64,000 nucleotides of DNA from Mesorhizobium sp. CAU 1732 (GCF_039888675.1 NZ_JBDQQR010000004.1:310001-374000); one strand, 5' to 3'; positions 36,645 through 46,577 are shown, numbered from the stretch's first letter. Notes: generated by a model from the letters alone, not told the origin. A program made the numbers and translations.

Positions 36645-38201
36645 TCAATCGCCGAGGCTGACGCGGGTCACATCAATGATGCCCCGCCACGGCTTGGGGA
36701 GGTTCTCGACACGCTGGTTCGTGAACACATGATACCGCCCGCCGCCGCGATACATGACCGCGACTTCCTCGTTCATGTGGCTGATGACCTCGCATTGATA
36801 CTTGAGGCTCTCTTCGCGGGTAGCGGCAAGGCGCATCTTCTCTGCCGCGTCGTCCATCTCCGGCGTCGAGACGCCGCTCTGGTTGGTGTCCGAGCTCGAA
36901 TGAACGGCGGAGAACAGCTGTGGGGCCATGTCTGCCGAGTCCGGGAACCGCCAGCCCATGATATCGTAGTCGTGGGTGTAGTAACGGCGCATGAGGGTGG
37001 ATTGATCGACGGGCTCAAGGACGACGGGAATCCCGACCTGCTTGAGCATCTGTTGCATGATTTCGCCGAGTTCGCGCCCGCGTGCCGTGGCGGTGTGGAC
37101 GAAGTTCAACGAGATCTGCTGGCCATAATCGGCCATGAGCGCCTTGGCCTTTGCCGGGTCGAACTGCCGGTAGTTGTCCGGGCCGCAATCGACGTTCTGA
37201 CCAAGAGGATGGCTGACCACAGGACGGGTATTTTGCCAAGACACCTGCACAAGCGCGGCCTGGTTCCACGCATGGGCGACGGCTGCGCGCACGCGCTTGT
37301 CGTCCAGCGGCGCCTTTCGCGAATTGAGCACGATGGTTTCAGCGCCCGCCCCATCAACGATGTAAGCTTTCAGCTTGGAGTCTTTTTCCGCCTCATGGAT
37401 TGTCTGGCCACGGTCGGTCCATATTACGTCGATCTCTCCCGACTTCAGCGAAGCGAAACGCGTCTGCGTATCGGGGAGGAAGCGAAAGATTACCGCATCG
37501 AGGCTGATTTCGTCCGCCGCCCAGTAGTCAGGGAATCGCTCCGCAACGATGCGGTCGCCCGACGACCAACGCGCCATGCGGAACGGTCCGGTTCCAACCG
37601 GATTCCGGTTCTGCTCGCCGCTGTCCACCGCCTTGTGGGAAGGAATGGGACCGCTCATGCCGGTATTGGCGAGCACCAGCGGCAGCGATGGCCAGGGATG
37701 CTTGAGATGGAACTCGACGGTGTGCGGATCAACTTCGATCACCTTGGTGATGACCGACAGCGTGGCACGCGAAGACGATTTCTGCTGGGGATCCAGTGCG
37801 CGGTTGAAATGATGAGCGACGTCCGTGGCCGTGAAGTCCTCGCCGTTGTGGAACTTCACACCCTCGCGCAATCTGAATGTCCATACGGTCTGGTCGTCGC
37901 TGATTTCCCAGCTAACCGCGAGAAGCGGTTCGGGCTCGCCCTTCTCGTAATTGTAGCGCAGCAGCGGCTCCTGGATCGCACGCATGGTGATTTCACCCGC
38001 AGGATCGAGCGCGCCGCCATGAACCGTGTCGAACCCGCGCAGTTCGGATTCCAGACCAACGGACAAAGAGCCACCGGCGACGGCAGATGACGGCGCCATG
38101 GCGAGTACGCCGCAAGCAAGAAAGCCCGCGCAGAGCTGCTGCGAGAAACGGTTTACGGCTGGCCAGCGAACGCCTGCCCAAGCTGCAGAATGCCTTGACA
38201 T
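36645..38201 (-). CDS. ABC importer substrate-binding protein, family 5 (DppA-like)
   Basis: Product of 518 residues with a long Sec signal (hydrophobic CAGFLACGVLAMAPSSAVA, cleavage near 42). Family 5 motifs include FRLREGVKFHNGEDFTATDV and NRNPVGTGPFRMARW. These proteins bind peptides, opines or other bulky solutes in the periplasm. Because the neighbours are lipid-type acyl-CoA enzymes and monooxygenases, the ligand may be a non-peptide. First gene of the transporter operon; a 277-bp gap separates it from the acyl-CoA dehydrogenases and may hold its own promoter. Confidence 0.92.
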   Translation of the reverse strand: MSRHSAAWAGVRWPAVNRFSQQLCAGFLACGVLAMAPSSAVAGGSLSVGLESELRGFDTVHGGALDPAGEITMRAIQEPLLRYNYEKGEPEPLLAVSWEISDDQTVWTFRLREGVKFHNGEDFTATDVAHHFNRALDPQQKSSSRATLSVITKVIEVDPHTVEFHLKHPWPSLPLVLANTGMSGPIPSHKAVDSGEQNRNPVGTGPFRMARWSSGDRIVAERFPDYWAADEISLDAVIFRFLPDTQTRFASLKSGEIDVIWTDRGQTIHEAEKDSKLKAYIVDGAGAETIVLNSRKAPLDDKRVRAAVAHAWNQAALVQVSWQNTRPVVSHPLGQNVDCGPDNYRQFDPAKAKALMADYGQQISLNFVHTATARGRELGEIMQQMLKQVGIPVVLEPVDQSTLMRRYYTHDYDIMGWRFPDSADMAPQLFSAVHSSSDTNQSGVSTPEMDDAAEKMRLAATREESLKYQCEVISHMNEEVAVMYRGGGRYHVFTNQRVENLPKPWRGIIDVTRVSLGD

Positions 38202-38478
38202 CAGATAGTCCTCCCAGACTTCCCATTCTCAAACGGGATCATCCCCACGTTTACGCAATCACGCCAGAATTGCTATACCCAATCTTCAAAAAAATATCTC
38301 AACACGAAAACCGGCAGCGGATCTAACAGGAATCTCCACTGCGGATCCCGTCCACGCCCTATAATCTTCAATTGATGATGACTATCCAACGCCAAATCTC
38401 GTATGCCGAGAGCAGCTCAAAAACATACCATCTCTTCAATCAGAGATGCCGGCGAGGCGGATCACGCGAAGACTAAGG

Positions 38479-39573
38479 TCAGGCTGCCAGTCCGCCCGCA
38501 TCAGCCAATCGATCAAGGTGATAGTCGAGATCGCCAAACGTGATCTCGATCATCGTCAATCGCTTGAAGTAGTGGCCGACCGCCAATTCCATGGTCATAC
38601 CTATTCCGCCGTGGAGCTGGACCGCAGTCTGTCCAATGCTTCGCGCGGATCGGTTTATCTGGACTTTCGCTGCGGACAGGGACCGCTCGCGCAGGGCATC
38701 ATCGGGCTGAGTGCAGTTCATTGTTGCGAAAAATGCCATCGACCGCGCCTGTTCCAACGCGATGACCATGTCGGCGGCCTGATGCTGTAATCCCTGAAAC
38801 TTGCCGATGATTGTTCCAAATTGCTGGCGGGTCCGCAAATATTCGACGGTCTGATCCAGGCAGCTTTCCATCGCGCCCACCGCCTCTGCGCAAACGGCAG
38901 CGAGCGCCATCGCATGTGCCCGGTCGAGCAAAGCGCCGGCATCGTTTGCTTCCAGCCGCAGCGCCGCCGCGCAAGCGAGCGCGATTTCAGCGCTTCGACG
39001 TCCGTCCTGGGTTGGATATCCCCGACGGGTTACGCTTGCCCCCGCTCCTTCAACGAGAAAGATTCCTAATCCGTGCTCCGTCTTGGCAGGCAGGATCAGC
39101 CAATCCGCCTCTCCTCCCCACGGCACCAGCGATGCGTCGCCCGACACACGCCATTGACCGTCCGACAAGACCGCCTGCAGCGACGACGACGCCTCCTGTT
39201 GAGGGACGACGGCGCAGATCGCGTTGCCTTCCATGATGTCGGCACGCAGTGCAGCGACGACGTCGCTTTCGTCTTCACTGAGCAGTACGGGCGCAAGTAC
39301 GCAGGTCTCGAGAAATGGTTCGGCAGAAAGCGCGCGCCCAAGCTGCTGCATCACCAGCATCGTGTCCACAGGGCCGCCGCCTATGCCGCCATGCTGCTCG
39401 CCGAACGGAAGCGCAAGAAGGCCGAGATTGGCGAATTCGGTCCATAGTTCGGGACTCCAGCCCGGAGCACGGGATGACAAGCGTCGTCGTGTCTCAAAAT
39501 CCGCATGGTCTGCCAAGAGGCGCGCCAGTGACTCGTCGAGCATCCGCTGTTCGTCGCTTAGATCGAAATTCAT
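38479..39573 (-). CDS. Acyl-CoA dehydrogenase (short subunit)
   Basis: Product of 364 residues. N-terminal helical DLSDEQRMLDESLARLLADH, a middle beta domain, and C-terminal QLHGGIGMTMELAVGHYFKR. Uses FAD to introduce an alpha-beta double bond in an acyl-CoA. It follows the 399-residue paralogue by 7 bp. Adjacent unequal pairs of this kind often make alpha2-beta2 enzymes in steroid and isoprenoid breakdown, where only one subunit is catalytic. Confidence 0.92.
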   Translation of the reverse strand: MNFDLSDEQRMLDESLARLLADHADFETRRRLSSRAPGWSPELWTEFANLGLLALPFGEQHGGIGGGPVDTMLVMQQLGRALSAEPFLETCVLAPVLLSEDESDVVAALRADIMEGNAICAVVPQQEASSSLQAVLSDGQWRVSGDASLVPWGGEADWLILPAKTEHGLGIFLVEGAGASVTRRGYPTQDGRRSAEIALACAAALRLEANDAGALLDRAHAMALAAVCAEAVGAMESCLDQTVEYLRTRQQFGTIIGKFQGLQHQAADMVIALEQARSMAFFATMNCTQPDDALRERSLSAAKVQINRSARSIGQTAVQLHGGIGMTMELAVGHYFKRLTMIEITFGDLDYHLDRLADAGGLAA

Positions 39574-39580
39574 GGTCGGC

Positions 39581-40780
39581 TCACAGTCCCAGGATCAGCT
39601 TGGCGATAATGTTCTTCTGCACCTCCGTCGCGCCCCCATAGATGGAGACCTTGCGGAGATTGAAATAAAGCGCAGGTGCAGCATCCGCCCAGGACGGCCC
39701 CGGCGTCGATGCGCGTAGGCTCTCATCCCCCTGGGGCCAAGGCAACGCGGCCGTGCCGGCAACGTCCAGCATCAACTCGGAGGTGCGCTGCTGAATTTCC
39801 GCCCCCTTTATCTTGAGCACCGAAGAGGCGGGATCGGCCGTCGTGCTGTTGCCACGTTTGGCCTCAGCGGCAAGCAGCCGCAAGGCGGTCAGTTCCAGTG
39901 CCTTCAGCTCCACTTCAAGCCCTATGAAACGATCGAGGAAGCGCGCGTGTTCGATCAGCGGCCGGCCGTCTCGAACAGAGGCAGATGCAGCATCGCGGAT
40001 GAGACGCATACGGCCCTTGGAAATGCCGATGCGGGCGATGCCGACACGCTCATTGCCGAGCAGAAACTTCGCGTAGTCCCAGCCCTTGTCCTCCTGCCCG
40101 ACAAGCGCATCGCCCGGGATACGCACATTGTCGAAGAACACCTCATTGACTTCATAGCCCCCGTCGATGGTCTGGATCGGCCGCAAGGTGATACCGGGCG
40201 TGTTCATGTCGATGAGGAAGAATGAAATTCCTTCCTGCTTCTTCGTCCCCGGATTGGTGCGGGCAAGGACAAAGATCATATTGGCGTACTGGCCGTAGGT
40301 GGTCCATGTCTTCTGGCCATCGATGACCCAGCCGTCACCGTCACGGACCGCACGCGTCTTCAGCGAGGCCAGATCCGAACCAGCACCCGGCTCCGAAAAC
40401 CCCTGACACCACCAATCTTCCATCGACGAAATGCGCGGCAGATATCTCGCCTTCTGCTCAGCGCTGCCGAAGGTGTAGATCACCGGCCCGACCATGTTTA
40501 CGCCGAAGCTTAGTAGATCAGGCGCAGGCGCGGCCTGGCATTCCTCGATGAATATGTATTGCCGGACGGCATCCCAGCCCGGCCCGCCATATTCCGCCGG
40601 CCAGCGCGGCGCACCCCAGCCGCGGGCATGCAGTATCCGCGACCACTCGACAATCATGTCGCGGGTCGGCGATCTGAACTGCTCCATGTGGCGGCGCGTT
40701 GTTTCGGGCAGATTGTCCTTGATGAAGCTGCGTACTTCCTGGCGAAAGGCATCTTCATCGGCGGTAAAACTCAGATCCAA
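39581..40780 (-). CDS. Acyl-CoA dehydrogenase (long subunit)
   Basis: Product of 399 residues with the signature QGFSEPGAGSDLASLKTRAV and an FAD-binding loop WVIDGQKTWTTYGQYA. The end NIIAKLILGL is typical of FadE-type proteins. Lies 11 bp after the acyl-CoA ligase gene in the same direction and probably dimerises with the shorter paralogue. Confidence 0.93.
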   Translation of the reverse strand: MDLSFTADEDAFRQEVRSFIKDNLPETTRRHMEQFRSPTRDMIVEWSRILHARGWGAPRWPAEYGGPGWDAVRQYIFIEECQAAPAPDLLSFGVNMVGPVIYTFGSAEQKARYLPRISSMEDWWCQGFSEPGAGSDLASLKTRAVRDGDGWVIDGQKTWTTYGQYANMIFVLARTNPGTKKQEGISFFLIDMNTPGITLRPIQTIDGGYEVNEVFFDNVRIPGDALVGQEDKGWDYAKFLLGNERVGIARIGISKGRMRLIRDAASASVRDGRPLIEHARFLDRFIGLEVELKALELTALRLLAAEAKRGNSTTADPASSVLKIKGAEIQQRTSELMLDVAGTAALPWPQGDESLRASTPGPSWADAAPALYFNLRKVSIYGGATEVQKNIIAKLILGL

Positions 40781-40791
40781 CTGGCTCTCCG

Positions 40792-42453
40792 TCAGTTCGA
40801 GGTCGTAGCGTGGCGGTCACGTTCCTGCTCGCGCAACTCCAGCCGCGATGTCTTGCCCACGGCCGTTCGCGGAAGGGCAGAACGGAATTCGAGTTGTTGC
40901 GGCATCTCTTGGCGGCCCAGACGATCGGCCAGGAATTCGCGCAGCTCTTCCAGCGAGAATTCGGCTGCGCCTTCGCGCAACACCACGAACGCCTTGGCGG
41001 CCTCGCCGCGATATGGGTCGGGAATCCCGATAACGGCCACGTCGACAACGGAAGGATGCTCGTGCACGGCCCTCTCGATCGCAACCGGATAGACGTTGAA
41101 GCCGGACGAGACGATCATGTCCTTCTTGCGATCGACTATGTAGAAGTAGCCGTCATCGTCCATATAGCCGATGTCACCGGTCATCAGCCAGCCATCCACG
41201 AAGGCGTCACGCGTCTCTTCGGGGCGATTCCAATAGCCTCTCGTCACACTGGGGCCGCGCACCCGAAGCTCCCCGCGCTCGCCGGGACCGAGCAGCCTGC
41301 GCGGGTCGTCAGCGGCAACAATCTGAATATCGATGCCCGGGACCGGTATTCCGACGGTGCCGTCTTTTCCCGGCGGCAGCGTAGCCGGAATGTTGATGCC
41401 GACCGGTGATGTTTCGGTCATGCCCCACCCTCCGCGAATGTTGACCCCCATCAACTCCCTGACACGCCGAGCCACGGCCACGGGCAACGGCGCTCCCCCG
41501 GATATCGCATAGTTGATCGATGACAGATCCTTGGTCTCAAGGTCGGGCTGCTGGAGCAGTCCGATCCACATGGTCGGCACACCTCCGAAGGTGGTTATGC
41601 GTTTCTCGTGGATCAGATTCAGCGCCTCAGCCGCGTCGAAGCGCTGCCGCAGGTAAATGCCCGCGCCTTCGGACAACCGGCGCAGGAGGCTCGTTGTGAG
41701 ACCGAATATGTGGAAGAGCGGCGTGTAGACGAGAGCCCGCTGGTCCGGCCCGAATTGCGGCTCGCCGCGAAACAACTCACTGTAGCTCTGAACCGCCGCG
41801 GCAATGTTTCGCTGGCTCAGTATTGCAGCCTTGGGCAATCCCGTCGTACCGCCCGTATATTGAAGCAGCGCAATATCGTCGGGAGCGACCGGAACATCCG
41901 GCAGCTGCGCGCCCTTATGATCGGCAACGAGATCGGCGTGCCGCACTGCGTGATCCGGCACAGTACCCGTCGGTGTCATCGCATCGTCGCACGTCACAAC
42001 GACAAGATCGGGAAACTGTTGCTTCAACGTCGCAACTCGCGACAGGTAGCTATCGCCATCGACGCTGACGAGCCAACGCGCGCCACTGTCGGCCATCTTG
42101 TGCGTCAGCTCCCGAGGCGCATCGAGCGGCGAGAGATTGACCACAGTTGCGCCAGCAGCCAGCACCGCCAGGAACCATACCGGCTGCCAGTTGGTATTCG
42201 GCAGATAGAGTGCAACGACGTCGCCACGCGCAATGCCGCGGGCGCACAGCGCTGACGCAGTTTGCGCGACACGCGCATGCAGATCGGCATAGGTCCACTG
42301 CTCGCCGTAGTATTCGATAGCGAGCCTCGACGCGTGATCGACCCAACCCGGCGCCATCAAAGCGTTCAGGGTTCCGACAGGTGGGCGGTAATCGGCGGAC
42401 ACCCCAGATGGCAGCAGATGCGACCACGGCCTCAAGCCCCCATCGCCCTCCAT
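40792..42453 (-). CDS. AMP-dependent acyl-CoA ligase
   Basis: Product of 553 residues from ATG 42453 (an upstream in-frame ATG at 42561 has a poor context). A3 motif YTGGTTGLPKAAILSQRN, A5 GWGMTETSPVG, A7 WLMTGDIG, A8 YFYIVDRKKDMIVSSGFNVY, and the A10 lysine in RTAVGKTSRL. It activates a carboxylic acid to its CoA thioester through an acyl-adenylate, feeding the two dehydrogenases that follow. First gene of that operon. Confidence 0.93.
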   Translation of the reverse strand: MEGDGGLRPWSHLLPSGVSADYRPPVGTLNALMAPGWVDHASRLAIEYYGEQWTYADLHARVAQTASALCARGIARGDVVALYLPNTNWQPVWFLAVLAAGATVVNLSPLDAPRELTHKMADSGARWLVSVDGDSYLSRVATLKQQFPDLVVVTCDDAMTPTGTVPDHAVRHADLVADHKGAQLPDVPVAPDDIALLQYTGGTTGLPKAAILSQRNIAAAVQSYSELFRGEPQFGPDQRALVYTPLFHIFGLTTSLLRRLSEGAGIYLRQRFDAAEALNLIHEKRITTFGGVPTMWIGLLQQPDLETKDLSSINYAISGGAPLPVAVARRVRELMGVNIRGGWGMTETSPVGINIPATLPPGKDGTVGIPVPGIDIQIVAADDPRRLLGPGERGELRVRGPSVTRGYWNRPEETRDAFVDGWLMTGDIGYMDDDGYFYIVDRKKDMIVSSGFNVYPVAIERAVHEHPSVVDVAVIGIPDPYRGEAAKAFVVLREGAAEFSLEELREFLADRLGRQEMPQQLEFRSALPRTAVGKTSRLELREQERDRHATTSN

Positions 42454-42898
42454 CAGACTCGCCCCCCGGCCGATCCCGAATGCAAAAAACAGCAAATTCC
42501 AATAATGGGTATGCTTGCAAATTTGTCCAAACCAATCCTCCCCTCCGGCGCAGTTCAACATACAGGCCGTATCAGGGCCGCAACTTCACTACCCTGACAA
42601 CCAGACGAAAGCGCATAAAAATTCCTGCCTTCGCCACACCACCTACCCGGCAGGATGACTGCGCGCCATTTGACAAAAACCAGTATTGCGTGCGATTTCC
42701 CTTGTCAATCGGCCATACGGTAGATTAGAGCCCCCAAAAATCGCGCCATCCGCACGGCGACGAACGAGACTGCCCTGCCCAAACGAAATCACCCAATGGC
42801 GACTGCGTGCACCAATCTGCCAACGGCGATCATGTGGCGCATGACCAACTCAAACCTACGGCAAATCTTCCCTGCTGATAAATATTTGAGTATCAGGT
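42454..42898. promoter_or_regulatory. Divergent intergenic region
   Basis: About 445 bp between the leftward ligase and the rightward AbrB-family gene, more AT-rich than the flanks. A perfect -35 box TTGACA is at 42668-42673; 17 bases later CGATTT is only a weak -10. No gene is supported here. Confidence 0.35.
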
Positions 42899-44002
42899 AT
42901 GTCAATTTTAGAGCGATGCGATTGTCAGGCGGTCTTGATGAAACGATTGCGGCTTCTTTGGGGACACACGCATTCCCGCGCTGTATTTGCCACCACCGTG
43001 CTGGCCATTGCGGGCGGTGCTTTTGCAGCATGGTTGAACCTGCCGCTTGCCTGGCTTCTCGGATCAGTCGTTACAGTCGGGCTGGCCGCCGCGCTTGGCA
43101 TCAGGATCGGGTCCGCTAGCCTCGACCTCCCTCCACTGGCGCGCGCGATAGCCATCCCGCTCATAGGCACTGGTATCGGCGCGGGGTTTACTCCGGCAGT
43201 CGTGGCGGAGATGCCACGATGGTGGATCACCATTCTTGCTCTGGTGATCTTCCTGCCGCTGCTACATTACCTTGTCTACCGGCTGCTTTTGCTATCACCG
43301 CACATCTCACAACAAACGGCATGGTATTCAGCAGTGCCCGGAGGCCTCGTGGAGTCGATTGAGCTCGGCCAGGCCGCCGGGGGTGACGTGCAGATGATGA
43401 CCATGCTGCACGTGCTGCGCATGATTGCGTGCGTCATACTGGTACCGCTCGGACTAGCTTTGGTGACGGGATTGGACACGGCCGGCGTGGTGGTGGCACC
43501 TGGTTCCGGCAGCGATCTCGTGTGGTGGCGCAACATGTTCGAGTGCATCGCCATAACATTGGTCGGTGTAACGGCGGGCCGGCTGATGCGCCTTCCGGCT
43601 GCCAGTTTTTTTGGGCCGCTGCTTGTCAGCGCGGTCTGTCATGCCAGCGGGCTCTCTTCAGCCACGATCTCCGTATGGGTCATAATCGCGGCCCAAATCA
43701 TCATAGGCGCGAATCTCGGCGCACGGTTCGAGGGCATGCCGCCCCGCAAGCTCATCCTCGCCATTCGGCTCATCATTATCAGTTCGACTGCCACCTACGC
43801 GCTCACCGCGTGCTTTGCGTGGATGGTGGCGCGACTGAGCGGGATGGATGTGTACGCGATATTTCTCGCATACGCGCCAGGGGGCATCATCGAGATGTCA
43901 CTGATAGCCATGGCGATGCAGCTTAATCCGATTTTCGTTTCGACCCATCACCTGTTGCGAATTATGATCGCGATTATAGTCATGCGCTGGGTTAGACCCT
44001 GA
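42899..44002 (+). CDS. AbrB-family integral membrane protein
   Basis: Product of 367 residues from ATG 42899; ATG 42938 (MKRLR) is an alternative. About ten hydrophobic segments arranged as two repeats, with GSVVTVGLAAALG and GPLLVSAVC as repeat marks and SAVPGGLVESIELG and YAPGGIIEMSLIA as paired P-G-G loops. This is the family sometimes labelled ammonia monooxygenase/AbrB. It is not the DNA-binding AbrB. Transport or regulation roles have been suggested, none firmly. It may export or import an intermediate of the adjacent pathway. Confidence 0.85.
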   Translation: MSILERCDCQAVLMKRLRLLWGHTHSRAVFATTVLAIAGGAFAAWLNLPLAWLLGSVVTVGLAAALGIRIGSASLDLPPLARAIAIPLIGTGIGAGFTPAVVAEMPRWWITILALVIFLPLLHYLVYRLLLLSPHISQQTAWYSAVPGGLVESIELGQAAGGDVQMMTMLHVLRMIACVILVPLGLALVTGLDTAGVVVAPGSGSDLVWWRNMFECIAITLVGVTAGRLMRLPAASFFGPLLVSAVCHASGLSSATISVWVIIAAQIIIGANLGARFEGMPPRKLILAIRLIIISSTATYALTACFAWMVARLSGMDVYAIFLAYAPGGIIEMSLIAMAMQLNPIFVSTHHLLRIMIAIIVMRWVRP

Positions 44003-44031
44003 TAAGTCAACCCTGACGCTCCTTTGGCTGA

Positions 44032-44220
44032 CGTCAATTTCAAGCTGATTGTCCTATCCTCGCTTGTGGAGGGGAAAGCGCTCGATCTGCGACGCCGAAG
44101 GATCTTGTATCGCATGTCCTGCCGCGCGACGTCGATCTGGAGGACGAGGGCTATGACCTCATGCCCGAGGTGCTGGAATCTGTTGACCGAGGAAATGCTA
44201 GCTCAGGTGGATTCGATTAG
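44032..44220 (+). other. Unassigned reading-frame remnant beside the recombinase
   Basis: An open stretch without a start codon encodes SATPKDLVSHVLPRDVDLED and then GYDLMPEVLESVDRGN before TAG. The acidic, regular pattern looks like real coding sequence of unknown family. It overlaps the last codons of the recombinase, so the recombinase end may have landed in, or carried over, this gene end. Confidence 0.3.
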
Positions 44221-45907
44221 GTTCGATGCGGGCAATATCGGCGGCAATAGACGGCAATCGGCGGTATTTGGCGCGCCATTTCAGAACAGAACTATGAACG
44301 CCGAACACCGCCGTTTCTACGCTAGAAGCGGCGACCAGCGTTCGCAGCAGTTCCGACTTCGATCCCATGATGCGAACCTCGTCGTCGGCGACCTCGACGC
44401 GCTGCGCCAGAGCGCGCAGATGGTCGCGTCGGTAGCCGCCATCATCGAGTCGTATCCGTTCGCGGGCTTTGCGGGCGAAGCCCTTGAGCATATCGGGGCT
44501 GACGCCCTGATTGCCTGAACTGTCGAGCGCGAGCTGGGTGCGCTCGGCGTCGGCGGCGGCCTGATCCCGCAACGCCTTTAGGCTCACCATGCGCTCTTTC
44601 GCCATGGCGTCGTCCTTGTCCACCATGCCCGCTTCGATGGCGTCAAAGAGACGGCCGAGCCGCTGGTCGGCTTCCGTGATTCGCCTTTGAAGCTCGGCAA
44701 GATGCTCGCGGCGGCGCTCGGCGCGCTCCTGCCGCCGGTCGATGACGCTGGCGAGGACAGTTTCCAGTCGCTTGGGCTGGAGCAGCCGATCCCAGATATG
44801 ATCGGCGACCAGATGGTCCAGCTTGTCCATCGGGATCGTGCGGCCCTTGCAACCGGTCTTGCCCTGCCGCGCCTTGGTCGAGCAGGTGTAATAGCGGTAT
44901 GTCGCTCCCGTGCTGCCTTGGCCGGTGCGCAACGTCATCGCACCTCCGCACTTGGCGCAGAAGCAAATGCCTGTCAGCAGCGTGGGGCCGCTGGAGACAC
45001 GCGCAGGCGTCACCATGGGATTGCGGGATTTGAGGCGGGCTTGCACCGCATCGAAAATCTCGCGCTCGATCAGGGGCGGCACCGCCATGATGGGGACCTC
45101 GCTCTCCGGCTTCTTCTCCCGGTCCTTGTGCGAGCGCGTGTTGAACCTGTGCTCGCCGATATAGGTGGTGCGGGTCAGGATGGCGTGGATTTGCGCCAGC
45201 CCCCATCGTCCGCCGTCGCGGGTGAAGAAACGGCGCTCGTTGAGATAGGTGGCGATGGCCTTGACGCCCATCGCGCCGCGCGTGCCGTCGCCTTCAAGGA
45301 ACAGGCGATAGATCATCCGCACGGTGTCGGCGTGCAGCGGGTCGATCTCCAGCATCTTCTTGGTCTTCGATCCCCGCTGCTCGGCCGCGACGATGCGATA
45401 GCCGATAGGCGGCCGTGCGCCGTTCCAGAAGCCTTGCCGGGCGTTCTCGTTCATTGCGCGCAGGACGTGCTTGGCGTTCTCCTTCGACTGGTATTCGTCG
45501 AACAGCGCCATGATCTGTCGCATCATCTGGTGCATGGGATCGTCGCCCATCTCCTGCGTGATGGACACCAGCTTGACGCCGTTCTTCGCCAGCTTGCGAA
45601 CGTAGAACTCCATCTCGAAGTGATCGCGGAAGAAACGCGAGAAGCTATGCACCACGACAATATCGAAGGGGGCGGGCTTGGACGTGCCTGCCTCGATCAT
45701 GCGCTGAAACTCGGGGCGCTTGTCGTTGGTGGCGGTTGCGCCCGGTTCAACATACGTCTCAACGAGCTGGAAGCCGCGTTGCTCGCAATAGGCTTCGCCC
45801 TGCCGCTTCTGGTCAGGGATGGAAATATCGTGCTCGGCCTGCCGGGCAGTCGAGACGCGCAGATAGAGGGCGGCGCGGGCAGTAACGGTTGGGCTGTGCA
45901 TGTTCAT
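44198..45907 (-). CDS. Large serine recombinase
   Basis: Product of 569 residues. The catalytic domain starts YLRVSTARQ with nucleophile S19, followed by HSFSRFFRDHFE and the long E helix. A recombinase domain follows (PPIGYRIV), then a zinc ribbon C-x-C-x2-C plus C and C (GICFCAKCGGAM; YYTCSTKARQGKTGCKG), a coiled coil around 415-470 and a C-terminal tail. Such enzymes integrate and excise phages and genomic islands between attP and attB. It sits at the left end of island B, coupled to the TumA-like gene by a 4-bp overlap. Confidence 0.92.
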   Translation of the reverse strand: MNMHSPTVTARAALYLRVSTARQAEHDISIPDQKRQGEAYCEQRGFQLVETYVEPGATATNDKRPEFQRMIEAGTSKPAPFDIVVVHSFSRFFRDHFEMEFYVRKLAKNGVKLVSITQEMGDDPMHQMMRQIMALFDEYQSKENAKHVLRAMNENARQGFWNGARPPIGYRIVAAEQRGSKTKKMLEIDPLHADTVRMIYRLFLEGDGTRGAMGVKAIATYLNERRFFTRDGGRWGLAQIHAILTRTTYIGEHRFNTRSHKDREKKPESEVPIMAVPPLIEREIFDAVQARLKSRNPMVTPARVSSGPTLLTGICFCAKCGGAMTLRTGQGSTGATYRYYTCSTKARQGKTGCKGRTIPMDKLDHLVADHIWDRLLQPKRLETVLASVIDRRQERAERRREHLAELQRRITEADQRLGRLFDAIEAGMVDKDDAMAKERMVSLKALRDQAAADAERTQLALDSSGNQGVSPDMLKGFARKARERIRLDDGGYRRDHLRALAQRVEVADDEVRIMGSKSELLRTLVAASSVETAVFGVHSSVLKWRAKYRRLPSIAADIARIEPNRIHLS

Positions 45908-46302
45908 GGCCGATCTCCCATAGCCTTCCTTGGCTTCGGACGGTCGATCAGGGGCAACGCCAGTTCCACGCGGTCATGCACCACCTTGGGCGCGAGCTTG
46001 CGGCCGTGGCCCGGCTCAAACCGCACAAGGCCGTAGCTCTCCATGGTTTTCAGGGTGCGTGACAGATTGGAGCCGGCCCGGCCGGTAATTTCCGCCAGTT
46101 CCTCCAGCGACGCCGGGGCTTTCTCGGCGATGATGCGCAGCAGCTCGCGGTTCCCGGCCGACAGCACCTTGGCAAAGGATTCGGTCGAGGTGAACCACAC
46201 CTTCGGATCGCCGGGCGCGGGCTTTTCCTCGCCTTTAGCGATCCGCATGGTGCGGGCCTTCATTTCTTCGTAGTCGGCAATCCCGACTTTCAATGTAGTC
46301 AT
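45904..46302 (-). CDS. TumA-like/HVO_A0114-type HTH antitoxin
   Basis: Product of 132 residues. A MarR-like winged helix is visible in NRELLRIIAEKAPASLEELA and AEITGRAGSNLSRTLKTMES, with the wing GLVRFEPGHGRK. Proteins of this class act as the antitoxin and autorepressor of TumE-type toxins. Its ATG overlaps the toxin stop, and its own stop overlaps the recombinase start, so three genes are translationally linked. Confidence 0.8.
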   Translation of the reverse strand: MTTLKVGIADYEEMKARTMRIAKGEEKPAPGDPKVWFTSTESFAKVLSAGNRELLRIIAEKAPASLEELAEITGRAGSNLSRTLKTMESYGLVRFEPGHGRKLAPKVVHDRVELALPLIDRPKPRKAMGDRP

Positions 46303-46577
46303 AGGGCACCTCGCTCCTTCAACACCGCGTCAACCGCCTGCCAGAAGTCGGCCAGCAACGTGGCCGCATCCTCGTAGGCGTAGGGCTTCACGGTCTGGAG
46401 GCGGTGCCGATGGTCCATCGGCTCGCCCCTCCTGCCTCGGCCGACCGGATGGGCGTTATCGAAGCCGACCAGCCGTTCGCCCGAAGGCCCGTGAAGCGTG
46501 AGCGAGTAATCGAGGCCGTGCGGCTTTTCCGGCGATGCCGGAACGCGGGTGACGACGAACTTCGAAACCAGCGGCAG
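46299..46577 (-). pseudogene. TumE-like (DUF6516-type) toxin, start region damaged
   Basis: An open frame of 92 codons reads FVVTRVPASPEKPHGLDYSL, GERLVGFDNAHPVGR, MDHRHRL and TLLADFWQAVDAVL, matching the order of TumE-type toxins (x-RVP, Y-x-L, YDN, D-H-R-H, F-DDF). A TAG at 46578-46580 interrupts the frame just upstream. Beyond it the frame continues as DLRRHTGTQST without a start in good context. Either the N-terminus is lost to a nonsense change or a CTG start is used. It overlaps the antitoxin ATG, the normal toxin-first arrangement. Confidence 0.6.

Noticed and set aside
36729..38090. 453-codon plus-strand open frame antisense to the DppA-like gene.
   Set aside because: Rich in Arg/His/Asp, no domain, no ribosome site; the opposite strand has a signal peptide and family 5 motifs.
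42899..44002. Annotation as an AbrB DNA-binding transcription factor.
   Set aside because: The protein is almost entirely membrane helices; the AbrB name here refers to a different, membrane family.
44687..46036. 449-codon plus-strand open frame over the serine recombinase.
   Set aside because: Antisense shadow; the minus-strand recombinase has all catalytic and zinc motifs.
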